This document shows positions 8,686 to 18,162 of a stretch of 64,000 nucleotides of DNA, in pieces; positions within the stretch are counted from its first letter, which is position 1, and each line of letters opens with the position of its first letter. The notes under the pieces were generated by a model. The model was given only the letters and a program-made list of their open reading frames with translations, was not told where the DNA came from and made no database searches. The stretch comes from VYFG01 sp965221795 (lineage in GTDB: Bacteria > Pseudomonadota > Gammaproteobacteria > Arenicellales > Poriferihabitantaceae), in NCBI GenBank assembly GCA_965221795.1, contig OZ244914.1:3224001-3288000 (forward strand), given 5' to 3'. The translations under genes were made by a program, and so were the position numbers.

Positions 8686-9756
8686 TTATCCGGACAGGTG
8701 GGTCTGTTGGTTCAGTGCCCACTGGACATGTTCGCGAACCAATGCCGAAGAATGGGTTTGACGTTTTTGCAAGGCGTATATCACCGATTCGCTGCGAGGA
8801 GCATTGCCGAGTGCTACGGCCACATTGCGCAGCCAGCGCAAGTATCCGATACGGCGGATAGCAGATCCTTCGGTATGGCGAAGAAATGTCGATAAATCCC
8901 ATAAAAAAAACGTGACAAGAGATTGGTTATGAAGTGGATTACGAGCCAAAAAATCTGGCTCTGCAGTCATCTTCGCATATCGATTCCAAGGGCAGACGAG
9001 TTGGCAATCGTCACAACCGTAAATGCGATTGCCGATCGCCGGACGATAGGTTTCTGGGATGGACCCATGCAGTTCGATCGTCAGATAGGAAATACATTTC
9101 CGGGCATCCAGGACCCAAGGCGCGACAATTGCCCGGGTTGGGCAGATGTCGATGCAAGCGGTGCAGCTTCCGCAATGGGCGGTAGCCGGTTGATCCACGG
9201 GCAAGGGTAGGCTGACGTACAATTCCCCCAGAAAAAACCAGGAGCCTGCATCGGTGCTCAGAAGGTTGGTATGTTTCCCAATCCAGCCCAATCCTGATTT
9301 CTCGGCCAGAGGTTTTTCCATGACGGGTGCACTGTCACAGAACGGCCGATATCCGAATTCTTCCCCGGCTTGGCGAATGTGGGCTGCCAGCCTGGACAGC
9401 CTTTTGCGGATCACCTTGTGATAATCCCTACCCAGCGCATACCGTGATATGTATCCGACTTCGGTCCGGGTCAGTGCTCGTTCAGCATCCCGTTGGGATT
9501 CCGGGAGATAATCGATCGCCACCGAAATCACCCGAACCGTCCCTGGAAAAAGGTCAGCTGGACGAGAACGACGAGTGCCATGGGCACTCATCCAGCGCAT
9601 CTCACCAGCATAACCCAGATGGAGCCATTTTTGCAGTCGGAATTCGGCAACCGAAAGATCAGTATCGGTAATGCCCACTCGGGAAAATCCCAGTTCCTTC
9701 GCCCAAAGCCGAATATTGTCTGCCAATTTTTTAAGTGCCTGAGGTGCCATGTTCAT
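8686..9756 (-). CDS. queG: Epoxyqueuosine reductase QueG
   Basis: Cobalamin- and iron-sulphur-dependent enzyme for the last step of queuosine synthesis, reducing epoxyqueuosine in tRNA. 356 residues from the start at 9756 (MNMAPQALKK). Two ferredoxin-like clusters are visible: CGSCTACIDICPTRAI and CDDCQLVCPWN. The preceding SGLGWIGKHTNLLS and GSWFFLGELY are family signatures. The dependence on cobalamin fits the presence of cobQ at 3.3 kb. An upstream in-frame extension to 9852 overlaps the leader of the divergent tsaE and is unlikely. Confidence 0.95.
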   Translation of the reverse strand: MNMAPQALKKLADNIRLWAKELGFSRVGITDTDLSVAEFRLQKWLHLGYAGEMRWMSAHGTRRSRPADLFPGTVRVISVAIDYLPESQRDAERALTRTEVGYISRYALGRDYHKVIRKRLSRLAAHIRQAGEEFGYRPFCDSAPVMEKPLAEKSGLGWIGKHTNLLSTDAGSWFFLGELYVSLPLPVDQPATAHCGSCTACIDICPTRAIVAPWVLDARKCISYLTIELHGSIPETYRPAIGNRIYGCDDCQLVCPWNRYAKMTAEPDFLARNPLHNQSLVTFFLWDLSTFLRHTEGSAIRRIGYLRWLRNVAVALGNAPRSESVIYALQKRQTHSSALVREHVQWALNQQTHLSG

Positions 9757-9906
9757 AGCGATCTGTCTTCCGGGATGAGGTCGGGGCGGACCGTAGTCGC
9801 GAACTGGATTGGGGAGGCTCGCCGGAGAATGGTAATATTGCTTTGCAGGCAATGCGCATGGTGCGGGTGATTTGTAATAGGCATACTATAAACTCTTGTT
9901 CGATTG

Positions 9907-10353
9907 ATGCGTACAATACTTGTAGGTGACGAGATGACCATGGTAGAACTCGGCGAGCAGATTGCCTCTCGCTTGCCCTTGGGGGCGATGGTTTTTCTGG
10001 TTGGCGAACTTGGGACCGGCAAGACCACTCTTGCCCGGGGCATCCTGCAGGGGTACGGCCATGTTGGTATGGTAACGAGCCCGACCTATACGCTGTTGGA
10101 GACCTATACTCTTCCTTCTCATACGGTGCACCATTTTGACCTGTATCGTATGGATACTCCCGCAGAACTGGAAAATATTGGGATCCGTGACCTGCTCGAC
10201 GGTGAGGCGGTGGCACTCGTGGAGTGGCCAGTCCGAGGGCAGGGAGTATTGCCGCCCCCCGACATTCAAATTGATATCGGCTTCCGATTGCCCGGCAGGT
10301 GTGTCACGTTGCCACCATCGCTGTTACCGGATCCATGCGACCTGTCTGGATGA
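9907..10353 (+). CDS. tsaE: tRNA threonylcarbamoyladenosine biosynthesis ATPase TsaE
   Basis: ATPase that works with TsaB and TsaD to form t6A37 in tRNAs reading ANN codons. About 148 residues. The Walker A is GELGTGKTTLARG, followed by SPTYTLLETY and HFDLYR, all typical of YjeE/TsaE. A TTG three bases upstream of the ATG is an alternative start. The end overlaps the likely start of the amidase gene, so both are in one operon with mutL, the usual order in gammaproteobacteria. Confidence 0.94.
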   Translation: MRTILVGDEMTMVELGEQIASRLPLGAMVFLVGELGTGKTTLARGILQGYGHVGMVTSPTYTLLETYTLPSHTVHHFDLYRMDTPAELENIGIRDLLDGEAVALVEWPVRGQGVLPPPDIQIDIGFRLPGRCVTLPPSLLPDPCDLSG

Positions 10354-11501
10354 ACAAGATCCCCCCTCTGCTCCGGTTGCTGACGGTACTGGCAGGACTG
10401 CTCTCATCGGGGCTGTATGGAGCGGAGATCAGGGATATTCGTGTGTGGCACGCTCCTGATCGGAGTCGAATTGTATTCGATATGAACCAGACGGTTGAGT
10501 TCCAGGTGTTTTCGCTGGAGGCTCCTGCCAGAGTGGTGATTGATCTCAACCATTCCAGTTTGCATGCCGATATCCCTGCTACCGAGAATACAGGACAGTT
10601 TATCCAGCAAATTCGCCAAGGGTCACCAGACGGGGAAAAGGTGCGTCTTGTATTTGATATGGCGAAGCCAGTGCGTTACTTTGTCCGCTTGCTGAAACCC
10701 TCCAGTGGGTATCAATACCGGTTGGTAGTCGATTTTCATCCATCTTCCTATGACCCGGATAAACCAGAGCAGTCAATTGAACGAGCAAAACAGAAATCAA
10801 AACGTGAATTTGTGGTGGTTGTTGATGCCGGTCACGGGGGGGAGGATCCGGGTGCCTTGGGAAAAAACAGTCAGGAAAAAAATCTGGTTCTGCAGATTTC
10901 CCAAAAATTAGCAAAGATGATCAATGCCCGGCCCAATATGCGTGCGATCATGACTCGTACAGGAGACTATTATGTCAACCTCCGAAATCGTTCGGCCATT
11001 GCCAGACGCTACAAGGCTGACATGTTTATTTCAGTGCATGCGGATGCTTTTACCAGCCCGAAGGCCAGAGGCGCTTCGGTGTATGCATTATCCCTTCGTG
11101 GGGCCACCAGTGAGGCAGCACGCCTACTCGCTAACCAGCAAAACCTGTCGGATCTTGCCGGGGGAGTCAATCTTGCCGGCAAGGATCCCCAAACCGCACA
11201 GACTTTGCTGGGGCTTTCCATGGACAAGACCATTGACCAGAGTCTGCTGTTTGGTCGGGAGGTACTTGCCGAACTGGAAAAAATCGGGCGGATACACAGT
11301 AGCCGTGTGGAGCAGGCGGGATTTATGGTTCTGAAATCCCCGGATGTCCCCTCGATTCTGGTAGAAACCGGCTATATCACCAATCCCACGGAAGAGAAAC
11401 TGTTACGGAGTAAGGAACATCAGCAACGTGTTGCGACCGCGATCCTGAAAGGGATTGATCGATATCTTGCCAAAAACCCCGGATATTTTGCGTTGAACTG
11501 A
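10335..11501 (+). CDS. N-acetylmuramoyl-L-alanine amidase (AmiB/AmiC type)
   Basis: Periplasmic amidase that cuts septal peptidoglycan between MurNAc and L-Ala. 388 residues: signal peptide (PPLLRLLTVLAGLLSSGLYG), then an AMIN domain (about 25-125, beginning IRDIRVWHAPDRSRIVFDM), then the zinc-dependent Amidase_3 domain (about 155-380). Visible zinc and catalytic elements are VVDAGHGGEDPGA, SVHADAF and SILVETGYITNP. I start at the ATG at 10335 (MRPVWMNK), overlapping tsaE by 19 bases; the ATG at 10350 is an alternative. No LysM domain follows, unlike E. coli AmiB. Position before mutL matches amiB in many gammaproteobacteria. Confidence 0.92.
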   Translation: MRPVWMNKIPPLLRLLTVLAGLLSSGLYGAEIRDIRVWHAPDRSRIVFDMNQTVEFQVFSLEAPARVVIDLNHSSLHADIPATENTGQFIQQIRQGSPDGEKVRLVFDMAKPVRYFVRLLKPSSGYQYRLVVDFHPSSYDPDKPEQSIERAKQKSKREFVVVVDAGHGGEDPGALGKNSQEKNLVLQISQKLAKMINARPNMRAIMTRTGDYYVNLRNRSAIARRYKADMFISVHADAFTSPKARGASVYALSLRGATSEAARLLANQQNLSDLAGGVNLAGKDPQTAQTLLGLSMDKTIDQSLLFGREVLAELEKIGRIHSSRVEQAGFMVLKSPDVPSILVETGYITNPTEEKLLRSKEHQQRVATAILKGIDRYLAKNPGYFALN

Positions 11502-11506
11502 TAGCG

Positions 11507-13351
11507 ATGGCCGCCCACCGTACTCCCATTCGTCCGTTGGATGAACGCTTGATCAATCAGATCGCCGCCGGCGAAGTGATCGAGCGCCCTGCTTCTCTGC
11601 TGAAGGAATTGATGGAGAACAGCCTGGACGCCGGAGCCGCCAGTATTCGCATTGACGTCGAGCGCGGCGGTGTGAAGCGGGTTCGAGTGAGTGATGATGG
11701 GTGCGGAATTCCGATGGAGGAATTGACTCTGGCAATGTGCCGGCATGCAACCAGCAAGCTGGCCGAATTAGCAGACCTTTCCCATGTCGACACTTTGGGT
11801 TTTCGGGGAGAGGCCTTGCCCAGTATTGGTGCGGTATCGCGGTTGCAAATTGTTTCCAGGGTTCCCGGGGCTGACAATGGGTTTGCATTGGATTGTCATG
11901 GCGGAACCGTCGACGCCCGCCCCAGACCGGCGGCTTGTAGCCCCGGTACCACCATCGATGTACAGGACCTGTTTTTCAATACGCCGGCCAGAAGAAAGTT
12001 CCTCAAAACCGAAAAAACCGAATGGCGACATATAGACGATGTGCTTCGCCGAATCGCACTCCATCGGTTTGATGTCGCGATTGAATGCTCGCATAATGGA
12101 CGACGGATTTTCGCCGTATCTGCGGCCACTACACCGATTGAACGGGAAAAGCGCCTGGAGTCCTTGCTCGGCAAGCCATTTGCATCCGGTAATTTGTGGT
12201 TCTGCAAAGACAATGGTCCCTTGCAATTGGAGGGCTGGGTCGGTTTGCCTACGGTATCGCGAAGCCAGCGGGACATGCAGTATTTTTTTGTGAACGGGCG
12301 TCCGGTCAAGGATCATCTGGTCGCCCATGCCGTGAAACGGGCATACAGCGATGTGATGTATCATGGCCGGCATCCGGCCTTTGTACTGAGCCTGCAGCTA
12401 CAACCGGAATGGGTCGACGTCAATGTGCATCCGGCGAAGAACGAGGTGAGATTCCGCGATAGCCGATCAGTGTATGATTTTATTTTTCAAACCATTTATC
12501 ATGTGATTGCTGGTGCCAACCCGGATGAGGTTGCCATAGACCTGCCCGGACCGGCACCAAATTTGGGGCTATCTGGCGAGAGAGTACGAACAGGGCCAGA
12601 TACGATGGGCAGCCGTCCTGTCCGTGGCTATGGAAACCATCCGCTTCAATCGCAACTCCGCTTTGGGATTCGCCAGCAGATAGAGGCTTTGGAGCACATG
12701 GATGAAGAGGCTCGGGAGCCGGGTCAGACACTGGAGATGACAGGAAAGACCGAGAGGGACGTGAATCTTCCCCCTCTGGGCTATGCGGTTGCCCAGCTGA
12801 AGGGAGTCTATATCCTTGCGGAAAATGCCGAAGGCCTGGTCATGGTCGACATGCATGCCGCACATGAGCGCATTACCTATGAAAACCTGAAATGGCAGGT
12901 GGATCAAAAAGCCGTGGAAACACAGCCATTGCTCGTGCCATTGGTCGTCCATGTCAGTGTCAAGGAACAGTCACTGGTCTCCGACCATCGCGACATGTTT
13001 GCTCGTTTTGGCTTTGATATCGAAGCGCTATCCGCAGAGCAGTTGGTGATTCGGTCCATCCCTTCATTGTTGTCCAGAATCGATCAGGAGCAGTTGTTGC
13101 GGGATGTCATTTCGGATCTCATGGAATTCGGTACAAGTGATCGGCTTGAGGAAACAGGAAACGAAATACTGTCGAGCATGGCCTGTCATGGTTCCATACG
13201 AGCGAACCGAAAACTCACCCTTGCAGAGATGAATGCACTACTTCGACAGATTGAAGTGGTGGAGCGTTCTGGACAATGCAACCATGGGCGGCCGACCTGG
13301 ATGAAGATAGGCCTTGGTGAAATCGACAAATGGTTTATGCGTGGCCGATAA
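11507..13351 (+). CDS. mutL: DNA mismatch repair protein MutL
   Basis: Mismatch repair ATPase that couples MutS to downstream factors. 614 residues. GHKL ATPase motifs: IAAGEVIERP, ENSLDAGA, DDGCGI and LGFRGEALPSIGAV. The C-terminal dimerisation domain begins near MTGKTERDVNLPPLGYAVAQLKG. The motif DQHAAHERI appears here as DMHAAHERI. The DQHA(X)2E(X)4E endonuclease motif needs an E four residues further on; here AHERITYENL supplies both E residues, so latent endonuclease activity is possible, as in bacteria without MutH. It starts six bases after the amidase stop. Its role matters for this genome because mismatch repair normally restrains slippage in simple repeats. Confidence 0.96.
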   Translation: MAAHRTPIRPLDERLINQIAAGEVIERPASLLKELMENSLDAGAASIRIDVERGGVKRVRVSDDGCGIPMEELTLAMCRHATSKLAELADLSHVDTLGFRGEALPSIGAVSRLQIVSRVPGADNGFALDCHGGTVDARPRPAACSPGTTIDVQDLFFNTPARRKFLKTEKTEWRHIDDVLRRIALHRFDVAIECSHNGRRIFAVSAATTPIEREKRLESLLGKPFASGNLWFCKDNGPLQLEGWVGLPTVSRSQRDMQYFFVNGRPVKDHLVAHAVKRAYSDVMYHGRHPAFVLSLQLQPEWVDVNVHPAKNEVRFRDSRSVYDFIFQTIYHVIAGANPDEVAIDLPGPAPNLGLSGERVRTGPDTMGSRPVRGYGNHPLQSQLRFGIRQQIEALEHMDEEAREPGQTLEMTGKTERDVNLPPLGYAVAQLKGVYILAENAEGLVMVDMHAAHERITYENLKWQVDQKAVETQPLLVPLVVHVSVKEQSLVSDHRDMFARFGFDIEALSAEQLVIRSIPSLLSRIDQEQLLRDVISDLMEFGTSDRLEETGNEILSSMACHGSIRANRKLTLAEMNALLRQIEVVERSGQCNHGRPTWMKIGLGEIDKWFMRGR

Positions 13352-13959
13352 ATCGGAAGGGGCGATCCTCTTCCGTGTCCCAGAGAACTCCCTTTACCTT
13401 CCGACACTCGAGATCGAATACACTGCTACCGGTTGGGTAGTGTGGTCAGTCGTGTTCATTTCATCCTGCCGCTGATGGAGAAGTACTCCTCGAAGGATGC
13501 CTTGCCCCAAGTCGGCAAGTCCGATGCCTCTTTCGAACCGACTGTTGATGCCATCTTCAGGGAAACCTTCGGCAGAAGGCTCCATGCCGTCGTTCATGGC
13601 TCTCTGACACCGTGCGGCGGAATACAGGGAATATTCCCAAAGAGCATCGGCACCCGTCCGCGATAGCGATAGATGAGGCGGACATGTAGGCGGACAGGCT
13701 TCGGGTCGCTGGAAATCCGGTGGGTCCGGCAAGGGTGGCTTTCATGGGGCCTTCCTCGACTCTTGTTGGGCTTTCTACGGCAGTCGCCCGGACGGGCATC
13801 TTAAAATCGTTCTGACTGGGATCGTACGCCAGTTTGGGAGGAACTCCAGCGCGGTTTCCCGGCAAAGACCAGGATCGAATATACGAATGGCCCGTGCCGT
13901 CGAAAACCAAGGGAGAAGCTTGAGAAGGAATTGTCAACAGCGCCCCAGGGGGGTGTATA
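13352..13959. other. Intergenic stretch at the left edge of the mutL-miaA island
   Basis: About 600 bases after mutL. Several short open frames exist on both strands but none resembles a protein I know and none has a good ribosome binding site. I read it as decayed or non-coding sequence. Confidence 0.4.
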
Positions 13960-15336
13960 ATGTCCCTGATACGGCTGGCGCTGTCTACGGAATGGTCCGA
14001 GACCGTGCTGAAGACTATCGGATATCGACCTTATTCCTGGAGAGAGCATTTGCCCATGTTTGAACAACTTTTCCTGTCAGTCGATTCCGAGCGCATGGCG
14101 CATGAGATCTCCCTTGCCGAGCAAACTGTCTGTTACGCGGCTCCGGGCATACTGGAAAAACCTGCCGAGGCGCTCGCTGAACTCGCCCGGAAAATCGGAC
14201 CGGAAATGATCAGCGTCTGCCTCGACTTTGATGAGCACGTCATGCGGATGGGATTCGGAACTATCGAGGCTGTAGAGAAATTAAAGAATGCGGATATTGA
14301 GGTTCGCACCATGTCGGGTCTGCGCATAGGACTGATTGTCATTGATGATAGTGGATATATTTTCACCCCCACGGCCCTGTATCTTGAGGCGGATAAACGA
14401 TCTGACTCGGCGCCAAATGCGGTGAGACTGTCTGAAGATCAGGTCAAGATGACCCTTGCTCGGTTATCACCCAGCACAAAGATCATTGCTGTTGAGGGGG
14501 CCAAGTCAGACAAAGAGCGAGAGTGGGTATCAGAGCAGCCTGTAGATATGCCATCCAAAAAGGTTGGAGATGAGAATTTCAAAAAGGTTCGGAAAAAACT
14601 TGCGGAAGTACCACCTGTCAAATTCGATATCGCCAGACAGGTGCGTGTATACAATGCATACATTCAATATATCGAACTGAAGCTGACCGGTGCGGCCATT
14701 CAGCGCCGCCGTCTGACAATTCCTAAGAGCATCCAGGGATTAGGCGGCGCAGAGGAACTGGCAGACCGGTTGAAGACGACGTTCGATCTGCTCGAAAAGG
14801 ACGAGAAACTTTCGTCCCAAAAACTTGAAAACAAACTGAACGGGATACGGAAGAATTTTACGCGTTCTCTGGGAAAGGATCATGGGCGGGTCATATTGAA
14901 GAAGGCGAAGCCGTATTTTCAGAAAAGGATTGAGAGCCTTCAGGGCGAGTTGAAGATCCATCAGGAAACTGTAGAAAATGAATTGCAAAAAAATCTCGAT
15001 AAGTCACGAAAGCAGGTTGTGGACTATTACGTACCGAAAGTGGTCACAACTCCTCCCGATCCGATGCGTGGACAGTTTCCGGAAATCGGAGAAAAGGAAG
15101 CGAGGGACTGGCTGAACGATGAGCTTGAACAGGTTTTCCCAAAAGCCCGGGATATGGCCAGGAAAATGCAGCTTGACGTGCGTTACAAGGACGTAACCTT
15201 CGAGACATTGAACCGGAAGGACTTTTTCAACGCGCTAAAGAAAGAGTTTCGGCACATTGATTGGGACAAGGCTTACAACGATTTTCTTGCAGCTGGTGAA
15301 AATGAAGGGCAAGAAAACCCTGATCACCGATCATGA
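13960..15336 (+). CDS. Unrecognised protein with PLD-like N-terminal domain and helical C-terminal part
   Basis: 458 residues, or 426 if it starts at the ATG at 14056 (MFEQLFLSV). I do not recognise a named family. Residues about 55-165 (counting from 13960) read like a phospholipase D-type alpha/beta fold: VCYAAPGILEKPAEALAELA, an ISVCLDF strand, then ADIEVRTMSGLRIGLIVIDD and YIFTPTALYLE. The HKD catalytic motif is missing. The remainder is charged and helical (KKLAEVPPVKFDIARQVRVY, then EKDEKLSSQKLENKLN), probably coiled-coil in part, with no membrane segment or signal peptide. It stands alone between mutL and a set of gene relics, in a conserved cluster that it interrupts, so it was probably acquired horizontally. 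Function is unknown; a defence role is only a guess from location. Confidence 0.6.
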   Translation: MSLIRLALSTEWSETVLKTIGYRPYSWREHLPMFEQLFLSVDSERMAHEISLAEQTVCYAAPGILEKPAEALAELARKIGPEMISVCLDFDEHVMRMGFGTIEAVEKLKNADIEVRTMSGLRIGLIVIDDSGYIFTPTALYLEADKRSDSAPNAVRLSEDQVKMTLARLSPSTKIIAVEGAKSDKEREWVSEQPVDMPSKKVGDENFKKVRKKLAEVPPVKFDIARQVRVYNAYIQYIELKLTGAAIQRRRLTIPKSIQGLGGAEELADRLKTTFDLLEKDEKLSSQKLENKLNGIRKNFTRSLGKDHGRVILKKAKPYFQKRIESLQGELKIHQETVENELQKNLDKSRKQVVDYYVPKVVTTPPDPMRGQFPEIGEKEARDWLNDELEQVFPKARDMARKMQLDVRYKDVTFETLNRKDFFNALKKEFRHIDWDKAYNDFLAAGENEGQENPDHRS

Positions 15337-15420
15337 GATGAAGATCGCAACAGGTTCTATATGTTCGAATTCGGAATGAGATAAAAAGCACAGGTTATTA
15401 CGGCAAGAGTCCTTACGGAC

Positions 15421-15650
15421 ATTCATGATCGGGCCACCCGGGTCTCGTCACCCGCCGGACGAAGGGGCCGCTCGAAGCGCTGGAACCATGGGCCAGCGCC
15501 CCTTTTTTCTTGCCCAATTCTTCCCGAAACCGCCAGAGGGTCATGACCTTCGGAACCCAGCCCGGAAGATCCCGACTCCGTAGCGGACGGAAGTCCTTCC
15601 CGCCCATCATCGGATGGATGCGTTCCCGTGGGTCGCCTTGGCGGGAGCGT
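15421..15650 (-). pseudogene. Relic of an IS5-type transposase
   Basis: On the minus strand VPKVMTLWRFREELGK continues, after a frameshift near KK/GALA, as PWFQRFERPLRPAGDETR. The combination resembles the segment of IS5-family transposases where TLWRFRE.L...GA...LF.RF is followed by L..AG. No start, no catalytic DDE and no terminal repeats are visible. It is a short, frameshifted fragment. Confidence 0.5.
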
Positions 15651-15714
15651 GGTTCCTGGCAGTCGGAAAAATGAAACAAGCCAGTCTGGGACATGGGGGT
15701 TGGCAGAGGGAATA

Positions 15715-15930
15715 GGGGAATCCCGATGGGATTCAAGCATCCGTGTGCTTCCTAGCGAAACCCAAGGCACCATTGACATCCTCATACTCTCCGACAGCAT
15801 TGACGAGGGGAGTGAGCAATTCTTCCTCACCATCAGCCACCCCACAGATGGCGCATCACTCGGCACCCACCAAACGGTCATCACTATCAACAACGACGGT
15901 ACCATTCCCCGCGCTTGGTTGAAGTGCTTC
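15715..15930 (+). pseudogene. Relic of a Calx-beta domain surface protein
   Basis: One frame reads SETQGTIDILILSDSIDEGS, then EQFFLTISHPTDGASLGTHQ and TVITINNDGTIPRAWLKCFG. This is the second half of a Calx-beta repeat (DDxxxEGxExFxLxLSxPxxGA.LG..xxxxxxIxxDD). The ending PRAWLKCFG recalls the PQAWLARFG stretch that precedes the barrel in some large gammaproteobacterial surface proteins. There is no start and the frame soon loses similarity. It abuts the AbiEii relic in opposite orientation, so a rearrangement joined the two. Confidence 0.6.
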
Positions 15931-15939
15931 GGGTGCAAC

Positions 15940-16266
15940 CTCCCGATTCACCGTAATACGCTCGGATACCCCGTGCGCTGGCGGATTGGTGTCAACTTCA
16001 AATTTGATTCTGAAATTCTGACTTTGATGGGGAGAAAGCCCTGCGTGATACATCAAACCCGGGAATTGAATTTCTACTTTCTTCACTTCTGCCTAGCTCT
16101 TGCGCGGTTTGATCCGACATTCGTAGCCTTCTTGCGGCAACCCGTTGTAGGGTTTCTTGCGAAGGGCTTCTAAATCAAACGAATCATGGTTGTGCAGTGG
16201 GAAGTCAAGATCTTCAAAGAAACGATCAATTTCATACGCCATGCGCAGACATGTTCCACCGAGAAA
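15940..16266 (-). pseudogene. Relic of AbiEii/AbiGii-type nucleotidyltransferase toxin
   Basis: The minus strand reads FLGGTCLRMAYEIDRFFEDL then DF, the GG(T/S)...DLDF signature of AbiEii-type nucleotidyltransferases. Further on, after an in-frame TAG, it continues IQFPGLMYHAGLSPHQSQNF and RIKFEVDTNPPAHG, a well-known stretch of the same family. A second TAG lies immediately before FLGGT. The gene is cut off at about 15940 by the Calx-beta fragment. No AbiEi-like antitoxin is recognisable upstream. The original role would have been abortive infection as a type IV toxin-antitoxin pair. Confidence 0.72.
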
Positions 16267-16825
16267 CTAAAGTTGTGGGGCATCCCATGCGCCTTGTCGG
16301 ATGACATCATGAGATCCCGCACAGCAAAGCACGGTTGATCTCCAACCAACTCAAGCGGTTCTTGAAATTTCACATAAATAGTATGCGCAAATGTATACTT
16401 TATTTCAATGATCCTTGCGCAGACGCACAAGCGATAAGCATTCCATCGAATCCATGACTTTGCAATGCAACGGAATCAGTCGGATCGGGTACATCCCCTA
16501 TGTGAACATCCCCGTCACATTCAATTACTCGGAGAGCGGAATGGAGTTTTCTGTGCAGTTCAGTTTGAAAGGAGTTTGAGATTCGGCGAGACTGAGCACA
16601 TCCCTTCTTGCTGAGTATTCCAGGGAGAAACTCGGGAATCACACGAGAAAGACGCATGAGCCCCGACAGAAATCTACGCAAAGCAAAGAAGGCGAAGAAC
16701 GACGATCTCCCATAATGGGAACCACAGGATTGCTTGCTTAGTTGAGATTCTCTTTTGACACTGGAGTTGACGAAAGTCGGTTTGACACCAAAAATACCCG
16801 ATTTCTTCTTTCTGGTGATTCACTT
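16267..16825. other. Intergenic stretch before miaA
   Basis: About 560 bases with no gene I can support. A minus-strand open frame at 16400-16681 has no recognisable domain. The leader of miaA lies at the right end. Confidence 0.4.
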
Positions 16826-17791
16826 ATGGTGCCAATTCCGAAAAGCGACCGCAGTGACTTGCCGGTCATTTTTCTTATGGGATCCACCGCTTCCGGCAAG
16901 ACGGAATTGGCGGCAGGGCTTTGTGACCGGTTTCCTGTAGAGGTGGTCAGTGTCGATGCAGTCCAGGTATATCGGGGTCTGGATATCGGTACTGCCAAAC
17001 CGCCTCAGTCTTTTCTCGATCAGTATCCACACTCCCTGATCGACATTCGAAACCCGGAGGATCCATATTCAGCAGCAGATTTTGTTCGGGATGCGAAGCA
17101 ATGTATTGCGGAAATTCATCAACGGCGGCGTATTCCATTACTGGTAGGTGGAACGATGTTCTATTTCTCTGCCTTGGAATATGGGCTATCTGTTTTGCCA
17201 TCGACTGATCTGGCGGTTCGCGACCGGCTCCGGGAAGAGATGGATGCACAAGGGGTGCCGGAGATGTATCGCCAACTGCAAGCGGTGGACCCGTTGACTG
17301 CAGCACGAATCGATATGCACGATGGGCAGCGGATATTGCGTGCTTTGGAAATCTACCAAATCACGGGAACTCCTCCCAATGAATTGATGCAGGCTCCTTG
17401 TGGACTGACAAAGCCACCCGTGAAGTTTGCGTTGTTTCGTGCCTTTCGGAACCAGTTACATGCATTGATTCAGGCCCGATTTAACAACATGTTGAAAAGC
17501 GGACTGGTGGATGAAGTGATACAAATTGCCGCTACGCTGAACAAGCCCGACCATTTACCCTCCATGCGTAGTGTGGGCTATCGGCAGGTATTGGAAATGT
17601 TGCAGGGGGAGACGAAACTGGAAGAAATGACCGAGAAAGCGATAGCAGCCACCCGACAGCTTGCCAAACGCCAGCTCACCTGGCTCAGGCAGCAAAGAGG
17701 ATTGGTTTGGGTTCAGAAAGAACGGGATGCATTGGATGCTGTGTCGAAGTATTGGTTTGCCCATCCATGGATTGCCGAGTTTTGTGCCTGA
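16826..17791 (+). CDS. miaA: tRNA dimethylallyltransferase MiaA
   Basis: Adds the dimethylallyl group to A37 of tRNAs that read UNN codons. 321 residues from the ATG at 16826 (MVPIPKSDRSDLP). P-loop MGSTASGKTELA, then SVDAVQVYRGLDIGTAKP, LLVGGTMFYFSALEYGL and the tRNA-binding SVGYRQVLEML are typical. An in-frame extension to 16742 adds 28 unconserved residues. In most gammaproteobacteria miaA directly follows mutL; here 3.4 kb of accessory DNA lies between. hfq follows. Confidence 0.95.
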   Translation: MVPIPKSDRSDLPVIFLMGSTASGKTELAAGLCDRFPVEVVSVDAVQVYRGLDIGTAKPPQSFLDQYPHSLIDIRNPEDPYSAADFVRDAKQCIAEIHQRRRIPLLVGGTMFYFSALEYGLSVLPSTDLAVRDRLREEMDAQGVPEMYRQLQAVDPLTAARIDMHDGQRILRALEIYQITGTPPNELMQAPCGLTKPPVKFALFRAFRNQLHALIQARFNNMLKSGLVDEVIQIAATLNKPDHLPSMRSVGYRQVLEMLQGETKLEEMTEKAIAATRQLAKRQLTWLRQQRGLVWVQKERDALDAVSKYWFAHPWIAEFCA

Positions 17792-18162
17792 TTTTCCCAT
17801 TCTGCCGGGCTGGACACGGATCACTTTGACGATCTATTATCAGGGTGTGGCAAGTCCTGCCGACATTCGGTCGGGTTCGGAGAGATTTTCCGGTACGATC
17901 CCGTCTCATAGAGGAACATTTTGGCAAGGTAGATGTCATAATGCTGTACATGATGTTTGTTCACTCCTCGGGAAACCGTTGTGCGGGTGAAATTGTATAT
18001 GACCGAAATTGCGGTTTGCGGTGGCAAGCCTGCATTGTGAGGGAATTTCTTCTGGTATGCTTGCAATCGGAAAAATGTACTAGAATCGTAATTTGATGGG
18101 TGGTCATTGAATCATCATGACCTGATCTTTAAGACCAAAAAATAGACATAGGGTATACCAAC
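17792..18162. other. Leader region upstream of hfq
   Basis: About 370 bases without a gene. A TAGAAT at about 18080 could be a -10 element, but I see no matching -35 at proper spacing. An AGGG sits about nine bases before the hfq ATG. Confidence 0.35.

Noticed and set aside
16400..16681. Minus-strand frame upstream of the AbiEii relic as a possible AbiEi antitoxin
   Set aside because: No winged-helix or AbiEi signature is visible in its translation.
18061..18085. Promoter of hfq at TTGCAA...TAGAAT
   Set aside because: Spacing is only 14 bases, too short for a sigma-70 promoter.
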